DNA of 64,000 nt, taken from Mesorhizobium sp. B2-1-8. Its GTDB lineage: Bacteria; Pseudomonadota; Alphaproteobacteria; Rhizobiales; Rhizobiaceae. Where the stretch lies: contig NZ_CP083952.1 in assembly GCF_006442545.2 (NCBI RefSeq), positions 558,001 to 622,000 on the forward strand, given 5' to 3'. Numbering within the stretch: the first letter of the stretch is position 1; every line of letters starts with the position of its first letter. Made by a program: the position numbers and the translations under genes. This document shows, one piece after another, positions 8,537 through 17,000 of the stretch. The notes under the pieces are model-generated. The model worked only from the letters and a program-made list of their open reading frames with translations. It had not been told where the DNA came from and did no database searches.

Positions 8537-10024
8537 ATGAGCGAAGCCAGCCAAGCAGGGGAAGGGACCGGAACGGCGTCAGCCGCTGTCCGCACTGTAC
8601 CCCTGTCGCGCGGTTTGTCGACGAAGCTGCTGCTGCTCACCATCGTTTTCGTGCTGCTGGCCGAAGTGCTGATCTTCCTGCCCTGGATCGCCAGCTATAG
8701 GCTGAGCTGGCTCAAGGAGAGGCTGAGCACGGCAGCTGCCGTGTCGATCGTGCTGGTGCAGGGCGATTCGACCTCGCTGTCGCGAACGGCCCAGAATGAT
8801 GTGCTGATGGCCATCGGCGCCAAGGCGATCGCGGTGCGCGACGGCGGCGTCTCGCGGCTTCTGGTGGTGGCCGACATGCCGCCGCAGGTCGACGAACACA
8901 TCGATCTCGCCAGCGTCGGCATGGTCAAGGGCATGACCGGCGCGCTGGACACGCTGTTCTTCGGCGGCGACAGGATGCTGCGCGTTTTCGGACCGGTCGG
9001 CGACAGCGACAAGGAGTTCGAGCTGATCATGCCGGACTACTCCCTGCGCAAGGCCATGCTCATCTATTCGCGCAACGTCGCCTTCGTCTCGCTCCTGATC
9101 TCGCTGTTCACGGCCATGCTCGTCTATGCCGCGATCGACCTGATCATGATCGGCCCGATCCGTACCATGACGCGCTCGATGCTGTCGTTTTCCGAGGCTC
9201 CCGACGACCCCGGGCGGATCATTCACCCCGCCGACCGCGCCGACGAGATCGGCGTGGCCGAGCGCGAACTGTCGCAGATGCAGGAGCGGCTGCAAAAGAT
9301 GCTGGCCGAGCAGAAGCATCTTGCCGACCTCGGGCTCGCCGTGTCGAAGATCAACCACGACATGCGCAACATCCTGGCCTCGGCCCAGTTGATGTCGGAT
9401 CGCCTGCGCCAGGTCAAGGATCCGACCGTGCAGGCCTTCGCGCCAAAACTGTTGCGCGCGCTCGACCGCGCCGTCTCCTATTCGGAGGGCGTGCTTCATT
9501 ACGGCCGCACGCAGGAGCCGCCGCCTTCGCGCCGCAGGGTGAGGCTGCGCCAACTGGTCGAGGACGTGCACGGCCTGCTCGACATCGAGCAGGACATCGA
9601 GTTCATCAACGCCGTCGATATGACTTTCGAGGTGGACGCCGATTCCGACCAGCTCTTCCGCGTGCTCACCAATCTTTGCCGCAACTCGGTGCAGGCGATG
9701 GCGGCCGATACCGAAAGCGCCGTGGTGCGGCGGCTGGCGGTCTCGGCCGAGCGCATGGGCAGTGTCAGCCGCATTGCCGTCACCGACACCGGCCCCGGTC
9801 TGCCGCCGAAGGCGCGCGAGAACCTGTTCGCGGCCTTCCGCGGCTCTGCGCGCAGCGGCGGCACCGGCCTTGGCCTGGCCATCGCGCACGAACTGATCCG
9901 GGCGCATGGCGGCACGGTGGAATTGATCGAGTCGATTGGCGGGCGCACGACATTCGCCGTCATCATCCCCGACCAGCCGGTGCGGCTCGACCAGGCCCGT
10001 GGCAGCCTGCGCCGCCCGGCCTGA
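8537..10024 (+). CDS. Membrane sensor histidine kinase (orphan)
   Basis: Kinase of 495 residues. Two membrane helices (about 30-50 and 182-205) flank a periplasmic sensor of about 130 residues. A HAMP linker follows, then a dimerisation helix with the phospho-acceptor His about residue 274 (SKINHDMRNIL), and a HATPase domain with the N box LTNLCRNSVQAM, DTGPGLP and the G2 box GTGLGLAIAHELIRAHGG. No response regulator is adjacent, so its partner is elsewhere or the output is not classical. It is divergent from rpmH. Ligand unknown. Confidence 0.92.
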   Translation: MSEASQAGEGTGTASAAVRTVPLSRGLSTKLLLLTIVFVLLAEVLIFLPWIASYRLSWLKERLSTAAAVSIVLVQGDSTSLSRTAQNDVLMAIGAKAIAVRDGGVSRLLVVADMPPQVDEHIDLASVGMVKGMTGALDTLFFGGDRMLRVFGPVGDSDKEFELIMPDYSLRKAMLIYSRNVAFVSLLISLFTAMLVYAAIDLIMIGPIRTMTRSMLSFSEAPDDPGRIIHPADRADEIGVAERELSQMQERLQKMLAEQKHLADLGLAVSKINHDMRNILASAQLMSDRLRQVKDPTVQAFAPKLLRALDRAVSYSEGVLHYGRTQEPPPSRRRVRLRQLVEDVHGLLDIEQDIEFINAVDMTFEVDADSDQLFRVLTNLCRNSVQAMAADTESAVVRRLAVSAERMGSVSRIAVTDTGPGLPPKARENLFAAFRGSARSGGTGLGLAIAHELIRAHGGTVELIESIGGRTTFAVIIPDQPVRLDQARGSLRRPA

Positions 10025-10295
10025 CGGCTTCCGCGCCCGTTTCCAGAGGTTACTTGCCTTCCAGACCCATCGCGCGTCGCTGGCCGTTCCCGATCATCCG
10101 CCGTCTGGATTTAGGCGGGCCTTACAGCGGCTCGAAGGACCTGGATCGACGCCGGCATCGCCGCATGACAGGCCTGCGACAAAACTTTTGCCGGATCGGC
10201 TTGCTTTTCGCAAATTCAGTCGTTAGGGAACTGCACACATTCGCGGCCGGTCTTTCGGATCGGATCGCGGGGCCGTCGAAAACATGGCCTGATGC

Positions 10296-10372
10296 GCGCC
10301 CGTAGCTCAGCTGGATAGAGCACCAGACTACGAATCTGGGGGTCAGGAGTTCGAATCTCTTCGGGCGCGCCA
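10296..10372 (+). tRNA. tRNA-Arg(ACG)
   Basis: Complete cloverleaf with encoded CCA: acceptor GCGCCCG (10296-10302) pairs with CGGGCGC (10362-10368); D arm GCTC/GAGC; anticodon stem CCAGA/TCTGG around CTACGAA with anticodon ACG; T arm AGGAG-TTCGAAT-CTCTT. Its 3' 46 bp recur exactly at 37718-37763, so the gene is the integration site of the adjacent island and was restored by it. Confidence 0.98.
10327..10372 (+). repeat. Island attachment site, left copy (att core)
   Basis: 46-bp direct repeat running from the anticodon loop of tRNA-Arg to its CCA end. It is identical to 37718-37763; homology stops abruptly on both sides. Insertion by a tyrosine integrase into a tRNA 3' end explains the duplication. 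Confidence 0.92.
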
Positions 10373-10396
10373 TTTCATCCGGTTGATTTCACTCAG

Positions 10397-11038
10397 CTAT
10401 TTGGTATTTGTCGCGAGACGGCGCCGGCTCGATTTCCAAAATTCAGCCGGTTTTTCAGCCGGTTTTGGAAAAACGGATGTTTCCGCGAACGATTTCGCAG
10501 TTTGGCGTATATGTTCCGCAGCCTCTTCCGCCTCCACAGGGTCTACGAGTTGGGCCGCTTGCTGCAGATGCCTCGTTACATCGGCGCGAGTGGTGAAGCG
10601 GTCCAACTCGTATGGCTGCAAATCGCCCGCAATAGCTTTCAGATCGCGCAATACGGAAGCGATGTGTGGCCAAGGGAAATCGGTCGGATCGCCGATATCG
10701 CGGTCCGCTCCGACGATCACCTCCAACTTGGCCAAGATGCCAGCTAAGGACTGAGCTGAAACCTCTGGAATCGCATCCTGAAGTTTGAGCGCTTCGGTCA
10801 CGGCTAAGACTTCGGCCTCCCGAGCAACAGCGTACTGAACGCCGTCCGGTGCGATCGCTGGCATGGGCTGCTCTTTGATCTCGCCTCTGGTCAATGCCTG
10901 AATTCCGGTATTGCTGATAATTCTCGTCTCCAACCGCTGCTGGATCCTGCAAAGCACCAGAGACGTATGTTGCGCACGATGCCATGCGGCCCACAGGGCG
11001 AGAGCTGGGTCGCGTTTCATTGCTGCTGATGACGCCAT
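10397..11038 (-). CDS. Hypothetical island protein, paralogue of the 39771-40361 product
   Basis: A 213-residue soluble protein of unknown function. It aligns along most of its length with the product at 39771-40361: shared stretches include LCRIQQRLE, NTGI, VAREAEVLAVTE and ILAKLEVIVGADRDIGDP followed by FPWPHIASVLRD. The ATG at 11038 has GGAGGA 7 bp upstream and is preferred over TTG at 11053. Its C-terminus runs through the CAGCCGGTTTT repeats at the island end and reads FPKPAEKPAEFWK, which the paralogue lacks, so its tail was probably acquired from the island end. It is divergent from an XRE gene, as is the paralogue. Not a known family to me. Confidence 0.75.
   Translation of the reverse strand: MASSAAMKRDPALALWAAWHRAQHTSLVLCRIQQRLETRIISNTGIQALTRGEIKEQPMPAIAPDGVQYAVAREAEVLAVTEALKLQDAIPEVSAQSLAGILAKLEVIVGADRDIGDPTDFPWPHIASVLRDLKAIAGDLQPYELDRFTTRADVTRHLQQAAQLVDPVEAEEAAEHIRQTAKSFAETSVFPKPAEKPAEFWKSSRRRLATNTK
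10438..10466 (+). repeat. Tandem CAGCCGGTTTT repeats, left island end
   Basis: Two copies of TCAGCCGGTTTT follow AAAATT, about 70 bp inside the left att core. The same double motif occurs at 37564-37592 near the right core. Likely arm-type binding sites for the integrase or an excisionase; this is inferred from placement. Confidence 0.6.
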
Positions 11039-11071
11039 CTTGGATTCCTCCAATTCGACATGGCTAGGTCG

Positions 11072-11107
11072 TATCTGAATTTAAGATAACTGGAAATCAG
11101 ATATAAT
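11072..11107 (+). promoter_or_regulatory. Putative operator and -10 box of the left XRE gene
   Basis: The spacer between the divergent genes holds the palindrome TATCTGAATTTAAGATA (arms TATCT and AGATA) and a consensus-like TATAAT at 11102-11107, 22 bp before the ATG at 11130. No good -35 is visible. The palindrome is a plausible site for the XRE product itself. Confidence 0.4.
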
Positions 11108-11129
11108 TGAAGCCCTCATCTGGAACTGG

Positions 11130-11381
11130 ATGAGGCCGGTGGTGAAAACGCTCGGAACGCTGCGCCACAAGTCATTGATCACGATGCTGATTGAAAAGCG
11201 TGAGGCTAGCGGGCTGACACAGACTGAGCTCGCCGAAAAGCTAGGCGAATATCAGTCGTTTGTCGCGCGACTTGAAAGCGGCCAACGCCGCGTCGACGTG
11301 GTCGAATTCATCGATCTGGCGAAAATCCTGGGGTTCGACCCTTCTGCAGCCATCAAGAGATTGGCAGCAGAACCAAACTGA
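11130..11381 (+). CDS. XRE-family HTH regulator
   Basis: An 83-residue protein that is almost entirely an HTH_3 domain: SGLTQTELAEKLGEYQSFVARLESGQRRVDVVEFIDLAKILG. Small XRE proteins of this type usually repress their own promoter or a divergent gene. A shorter version from Met19 (11184) is possible. It pairs divergently with the 10397-11038 gene, an arrangement repeated at 39.8-40.7 kb, although the two XRE proteins are not close in sequence. Confidence 0.8.
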   Translation: MRPVVKTLGTLRHKSLITMLIEKREASGLTQTELAEKLGEYQSFVARLESGQRRVDVVEFIDLAKILGFDPSAAIKRLAAEPN

Positions 11382-11399
11382 ATCTAGCTAAGACCGTCC

Positions 11400-11459
11400 G
11401 AGCCGCTCGCGAGCGCGCCACTCAACAGCGCCGTAGCGAGCGAGCCGCAGCTTTGCGCC
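11400..11459 (+). repeat. 60-bp repeat downstream of XRE gene, copy 1
   Basis: Begins GAGCCGCTCGCGAGCGCGCC and is nearly identical to 40701-40759, each lying just after an XRE gene. It contains inverted CGCTCGC and GCGAGCG. Homology between the copies stops exactly where the IS91-type element begins (11459), which supports that boundary. Confidence 0.7.
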
Positions 11460-11582
11460 TCATGCACGAACCCGCTGCGCGGGAGGGCCGCCTCCTTCTG
11501 AGATGGCGTGCATGTCATAGGCCTTGAGCGGGTAGAGGCGTCGATCTGACGATGGAGTTCCCTTCAACGAGAGGAACTCGCC

Positions 11583-12488
11583 ATGGCTACCCCATCGACC
11601 GATGCACCTATTAGCCCGCTTCGCCAGCGCATGCAGCACGACATGCTGATGCGGGGCCTGGGCTCGCATACCCAGCAGGATTACGTTCGTCACGTCCGGC
11701 GCTTCGCCGCGTTCCTCGGCCGCTCGCCCGATGCGGCGTCGTCTGAGGACATCCGCCGCTTCCAGCTTCATCAGCATGAGAGTGGCGCCGGACCTGCGAC
11801 GATCAACGGCGCGGTCTCGGCGTTGCGGTTCCTGTTCCTGGTGACGCTGAAGCGGCGGGATCTGGCGCGTGCGCTGGTGGTCATGCGGTATCAGCGCAAG
11901 CTTCCCGACGTGCTGAGCGTGGAGGAAGCGGCGCGGCTGCTCGAAGCCGCACCTGGCATCAAGTACAAGGCCGCGCTCGGCGTCGCCTATGGCGCGGGCC
12001 TGCGCGTGTCCGAGGTCGCGCATCTCAAGGTCGACGATGTCGATAGCACGCGCATGCTGCTCCGCGTCGAGCAGGGCAAGGGCCGCAGGGACCGCAACGC
12101 GATGCTCTCGCCGCAGCTTCTGGAACTCCTGCGGCTGTGGTGGCGCGAAGGCAGGCGGCGCGGGGTGATGCTTCCGCATGGCTGGCTGTTCCCGGGCCGC
12201 AGTTGCACGGCGCCGATCTCGTCGCGGCAACTGCACCGCGCCGTCCAGGAGGCGGCCGAAGTCGCCGGCATCCGCAAGCGCGTCAGTCCGCACACTCTGC
12301 GTCACAGCTTCGCCACCCACTTACTCGAACAGGATGTCGACATCCGCGTCATCCAGGTGCTGCTCGGGCACAGCAAGCTCGATACGACCGCGCTCTACAC
12401 CAAGGTCTCGACCCGGACGATCCATGCGGTCGCCGGGCCGCTCGATCGGTTGATGGCGCTGATGGAAGGCAAGACGCCGCCCGGTTGA
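11583..12488 (+). CDS. Tyrosine recombinase of the IS91-type element
   Basis: A 301-residue XerC/D-like integrase. It has a SAM-like N-terminal domain (LTRG-like region about 20-100) and a catalytic domain with the first Arg in GAGLRVSEVAHLKVDD, the box HTLRHSFATHLLE, the second His in LLGHSKLDTT and the nucleophile Tyr in ALYTKVS. GAGAGGAA lies 9 bp before the ATG. It ends 3 bp before the transposase start, so the two are co-translated. Such paired genes occur in many rhizobial IS91-like elements; its exact role in transposition is unclear. Confidence 0.9.
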   Translation: MATPSTDAPISPLRQRMQHDMLMRGLGSHTQQDYVRHVRRFAAFLGRSPDAASSEDIRRFQLHQHESGAGPATINGAVSALRFLFLVTLKRRDLARALVVMRYQRKLPDVLSVEEAARLLEAAPGIKYKAALGVAYGAGLRVSEVAHLKVDDVDSTRMLLRVEQGKGRRDRNAMLSPQLLELLRLWWREGRRRGVMLPHGWLFPGRSCTAPISSRQLHRAVQEAAEVAGIRKRVSPHTLRHSFATHLLEQDVDIRVIQVLLGHSKLDTTALYTKVSTRTIHAVAGPLDRLMALMEGKTPPG

Positions 12489-12491
12489 GCC

Positions 12492-13685
12492 GTGCGCACC
12501 TCGATCGAGGTCGCCGACATCTTCCGTGCTGCTGGGCCACCCTACCGGGCCGCCCATGCAGGTCATCTGAGCCTTGGCCAGATCAAGGTCATGTCGGCGA
12601 TCGAGCACTGCCGCACCGCGGCCCTTGGCGGTCACGTCGAGGCCTGCGAGGACTGCGGCCAATGGCGGATCGCCTACAACTCCTGCCGCAACCGGCACTG
12701 TCCGAAGTGCCAAGGCGCAGCGGCGCGGACATGGTTGGCCGAGCGCCAGGCCGACCTGCTGCCGGTCGGCTACTTCCATGTCGTGTTCACGCTGCCCGCC
12801 GAGGTCGCCGACATCGCCTTCCACAACAAGGCGCTCGCCTACGACCTGCTGTTCAAGGCAGCGTCGGAGACGATGCTGACCATCGCGGCCGATGCGAAGC
12901 ACCTTGGAGCCAGGATCGGCATCACCGCCGTGCTCCACACCTGGGGCTCTGCGATGACTCACCATCCGCACGTGCACATGATCGTACCGGGGGGCGGCAT
13001 CGCGCCCGGCGGGAAGCGCTGGGTCTCGTCGCGGCCGGCCTTCCTGCTTCCGGTGCGCGTGCTCGGCAAGCTGTTCCGCCGGCTCTTCCTCACCCGGTTG
13101 ATGGCGCTGCACGACGCCGGACGGCTCAGCTTCTTCGGATCAATGGCGTACCTCACCGGGCGGCGAGCCTTCCTGCGGCACCTGTCGCCAGTCCGGAAGA
13201 AGCGCTGGGTGGTCTATGCCAAGGCACCGTTCGCGGGACCGGAGGCGGTGCTCGCATACCTGTCGCGCTATACTCACCGGGTCGCGATATCGAACAGCCG
13301 CCTGATCGCCTTCGACGAGAGCGGCGTCACCTTCCGCTACAAGAACTACCGCCGCGACGGCGCCGACCGCCAGCAGGTCATGACGCTCGCCACAGACGAG
13401 TTCATCCGCCGCTTCCTGCTCCACGTGTTGCCGCGAGGCTTTCACCGCATCCGCCACTACGGCCTGCTCGCCGGCTCCGCCCGCAAGGCCAGCCTCGCGC
13501 TCGCCCGCGAACTGCTGAGCGTCGCTGCGCCACCCGATGACGACACACCAGGCGAACCGGAGGACTTCCGCCCGTCATGCCCGTGCTGCGGCGGACGCAT
13601 GATCGTCGTCGAGGTACTCGAACGCTGGAGGCAGCCACGCGGACCGCCGGACGCTACCGCGACGAACCGGGAGACCGCTCTATGA
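12492..13685 (+). CDS. IS91-family transposase
   Basis: A 397-residue rolling-circle transposase with GTG start. The N-terminal zinc-binding segment has CEDCGQWR and CRNRHCPKCQ. The HUH-like motif is HHPHVHMIVPGG, and the Y2 region is AYLSRYTHRVAIS. These are the single-strand nicking and joining residues of the family. The length is normal and the frame intact, so the element may be active. It lies immediately after the recombinase gene. Confidence 0.93.
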   Translation: MRTSIEVADIFRAAGPPYRAAHAGHLSLGQIKVMSAIEHCRTAALGGHVEACEDCGQWRIAYNSCRNRHCPKCQGAAARTWLAERQADLLPVGYFHVVFTLPAEVADIAFHNKALAYDLLFKAASETMLTIAADAKHLGARIGITAVLHTWGSAMTHHPHVHMIVPGGGIAPGGKRWVSSRPAFLLPVRVLGKLFRRLFLTRLMALHDAGRLSFFGSMAYLTGRRAFLRHLSPVRKKRWVVYAKAPFAGPEAVLAYLSRYTHRVAISNSRLIAFDESGVTFRYKNYRRDGADRQQVMTLATDEFIRRFLLHVLPRGFHRIRHYGLLAGSARKASLALARELLSVAAPPDDDTPGEPEDFRPSCPCCGGRMIVVEVLERWRQPRGPPDATATNRETAL

Positions 13686-14091
13686 CCCGGCATGGAATAG
13701 TCGAGACTTCAACCGCAGGCCCTCAGCCTCCGGTAACGGACCCAAACGCGTCCATGGTGATCGTCGACGCCGACGGGGCCGCCTTCAGCCGCTTACCGTG
13801 CCGACAACATCGCGCGGAGGCGCAACGAAGCCGCCTGTCCGCATCCATCCCGGCGCTTCCCGGCGACGGTCGCGCTATCGCCGACATCAGCCGCAAATCG
13901 AAATCCCCATAGACATCGACTGTAGCCCGCGGGTTCCTGCATGAGAGGCTTTCGTACGCCTGACGGCACCCGAAACCCTTCCCAATATAGGTCGTCAATC
14001 TTGTAGTAGCCGTCTGCTGGATGCGGACATTCAGCCGGGCCGGCTGAACTCGGCGTCCTTCGTTCAAACGTGAGGAAACGGGTCTCTGCAG

Positions 14092-17000
14092 CTACCGACC
14101 GTCCTGCTTTTTCGAGCGCTTCTGACCGCGCCGGGTCATAATCGTGGCCATCGTTGTCGGACGGGAAACATCCAGCACGACGATCGCCAACTTGTCCTGT
14201 AAGCATTCCGGAATATCACTTCGAAGCATTGTTTCGAGTGCCTCTGCTGTGGACGGGAGTATGTCTCCGTCACTCCGGCGGGGGAGCGGAAATTCGATGC
14301 CGAACCAAAAGACGAGGTAGATCCCAAACCCATCGGCGCCCGCATCGGCCGCATAGCCGGCGAGTTGTTCCAAGGGTGCTGACCACAGCTCTCTATTGTA
14401 GTGACGTTTCGCCTCAATCGGCAGATTCTTACCAGCGTGGCTGAGGAGCAGGACGTCGGCCCTGGTATTTTCGCCACGCCGCGCCTCAGGAAGACTGGCG
14501 ACAATACCGTACCTCTCGAGGCGAATCCGCAGCAGTTCAAGGAGCCGATCGCGGTCCTCGTTCTCGATCTGCGGCGTGGTTGCAGCCCCGTCCTTGTCCG
14601 TGTTCCAGAACCGCTTCCACGGTGTTTCGCTGCCGGTTCGCAGCGTCGTCCTGTATCGATCGACCTCTTCGAGAACCGCCGCCGCGAGATCGGCCGGGCT
14701 AGCTGGAGCGCCGCCCGCAAGCGCTGTGACAAGGTCTCCCACTGGCGGCGCGACGTAAAGGTCATCCCGCATCATTCTGGCGTGTTCGGCGGCCGAGTGA
14801 GCGAGCTGCGGCCTCCAACTTGGATGAACGTCTGAAGCAAGCGATTTGAGTAAGTCGCCAGCATCGGAGTTTTTGGATGCGCTCAGCCGGCGGATCGCAG
14901 CCCTGACGATGCCACTGACCGTGTTCGAGTGACGCCAATCATCGTCTACGGATTCATGCGCTCTGGCAAGAACCGCAATCCGGAAGCGATCCAGTACATC
15001 GGGTTGCGGAGACCGTTCGTAGAATGCCTCAACAAGAGCCCCGTTCGGCCTCAACAAAATGCCCTGGACCTCCTCGTCGGACAGTTCAGCGGGAATAGTT
15101 GTCGGATCGAGAGCCAGTCCGACAAAACTCCAAATCTGCCGCTGTTCATGGCCGAGATTGGATCGTTGCACGGCTGATGACGCGAAGCGCGCCAGTTCTT
15201 CGGAAGCGAGTATCGATGCGCCGGCGACCAGCGCCTGCTCTAACGCGGGCATCGGCAGATTTGGCCGGTTCTTCAGCAGCTCCTGAAGGCAGGCAGCTAC
15301 CAACCCAAGCTCTCTGGCGCTCACAAGGTGGTGAAGGCCATCCAGATCGTCATCGCCAGCGTCGAGGGCGGCGTTCCAGTACCGCAACATTTGGGTGACA
15401 CCGTGTTCTCGATCTTGCGCAAGACGTTGAACGGCCCACGTGACAAGCGACGGCCCATCCTCGCCGCTGAAATAGCTCTGGCGCAGTCCGACGAGCGCGC
15501 AGACCAAAGGTGTCTCAGCAAGCTCAGCTTGCCGACCATGCAACAGGCCTTGATGCAGACCAGCCGCGACGACCCATTCTTGCGGATAGGCCCCGTTCGT
15601 TGCCTCGGCCCGGCCGAGGCTCTCAGCATCGACCTTGATGTCGGTGTGGATCGCGAATTGGATGAACCCTTCTGCAATGGCGGCTGCAATCTCGTCATTG
15701 GTGTATGTGGTGACCTTAGCGAGAGGGTTGTCCTTCTTTGATATCCGCGCATTGCGGTAGTGATCGGCAGCCCATTTCAAAGCACTGAACTCACTCTCGA
15801 CACCGCTGGCAATCGCGGCGAGCTTCGGGGTCAAGGCAGCGATATTGTTCTTCCGGGAAGCGTCAGTCTTGGCTTCTAGTTTGGCCTGCCGTTGCGCCTC
15901 CTGCTTTTTCCACTCGGCGTTCGGGTCGGAAAGAAGCGCTTTTATGAACTCCGCGTAGCCACCTTCCTCTTTGAGAATGGCGACGACCTTCTCGCGCCAT
16001 GTCGGCCAATGCGCCTCTCCGCGCGCAGCATATGCGGCAATCTCAAACAGTCGCCTGCGCCCTGACCCTTTCGCCTCGCTCCGCGCCAATGCAAAGAGCC
16101 CCTCGACCAGTGACGCCGAAGCAAGCCGGCGCATGGTCGAGATGTAGTGATTCACAACGACCCAAGGTCCGTCGGTGGGCTCCCCGGTTCGCGACATGGC
16201 GAGAAAGAAGTCGAGTTCCCGCCGGGGAGGGTCAATATCGACCCAGTTCTGCATCGCCTCGACCACAGTGCTGTCCAGCATGTCCCAGACGTGCTCCCGG
16301 GCATTGTTTATCCAGGTCCACAGGCGGTCGGCCCCGAGATCGGGACATCGATCAATCGCGGAGGCCAGTACCTGATCGATGAAGGAGCGGATTTGCGATT
16401 TCTGCCGCAGCGCGCTTGTCGTCCCCTGCGAAATCGGGACATCGAAAAGATCTTCGGGAGCCGAGCGACGCAGGGCAAGAGCAAGCGCGGTCAACGCTCC
16501 GCGATCTTCAACTTCATCATCGTCCGATGACGCGGGAAGTGCGCCGAAGTCGGCCAGAAGTTTTCGTATTTCGGATGAATTTATTGCGTCCGCCGGCATT
16601 CCTGCCAAAAGCCGGGCCCGTAGCACCACTTGGCTGGCGGTGTCGGGCTGACGCTCCAGTTCAACTAGCAAGGCCCGACGTGCGGCGGTTCGATCCTCGC
16701 TGGCCCGGACAATTACTTCCGAAGAGCGTTCCCGCATCCACAACGGCCGACCGGCATCGAGTACAATCGCAAGAAGTTTGCTTTGAATCCCCTTAACCGA
16801 AGGCCCCTCTGCGAGAGCCTGCAAGACCGTGGCCTGGAGGTGAGTGCGGACGTCTTTGTCCAGGATCGTCGCGAAATCCCCTGCCAAGTCTTCGCCGGCA
16901 AGACCACCGAGCACGGTCGCTCCCCTCTGCGAGGAAAGGACATAGGGATCGTCACGATCAAAATTGAGGAGAATCGCTTTTCGTCCCGAGGTGTCGAAAG

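Larger units (their letters stand above)
11459..13945 (+). mobile_element. IS91-type element with associated tyrosine recombinase
   Basis: About 2.49 kb. Left end CTCATGCACGAACCCGC (11459-11475) and right end 13929-13945 are inverted copies with one mismatch in 17. A perfect small hairpin (CCCGC-TGC-GCGGG, 11471-11483) lies at the left end, as expected for a rolling-circle origin or terminus. It carries a tyrosine recombinase gene and a Y2/HUH-type transposase gene. Terminal inverted repeats are not typical of IS91, so the exact ends need comparison with other copies. Confidence 0.75.

Noticed and set aside
10122..10373. Minus-strand frame through tRNA-Arg starting MARPKRFELL
   Set aside because: A well-known annotation artefact made by reading the antisense of a tRNA gene.
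12137..13540. 467-codon frame overlapping the IS91 genes
   Set aside because: Arg/Ala/Pro-rich shadow; the IS91 transposase motifs are in the other frame.
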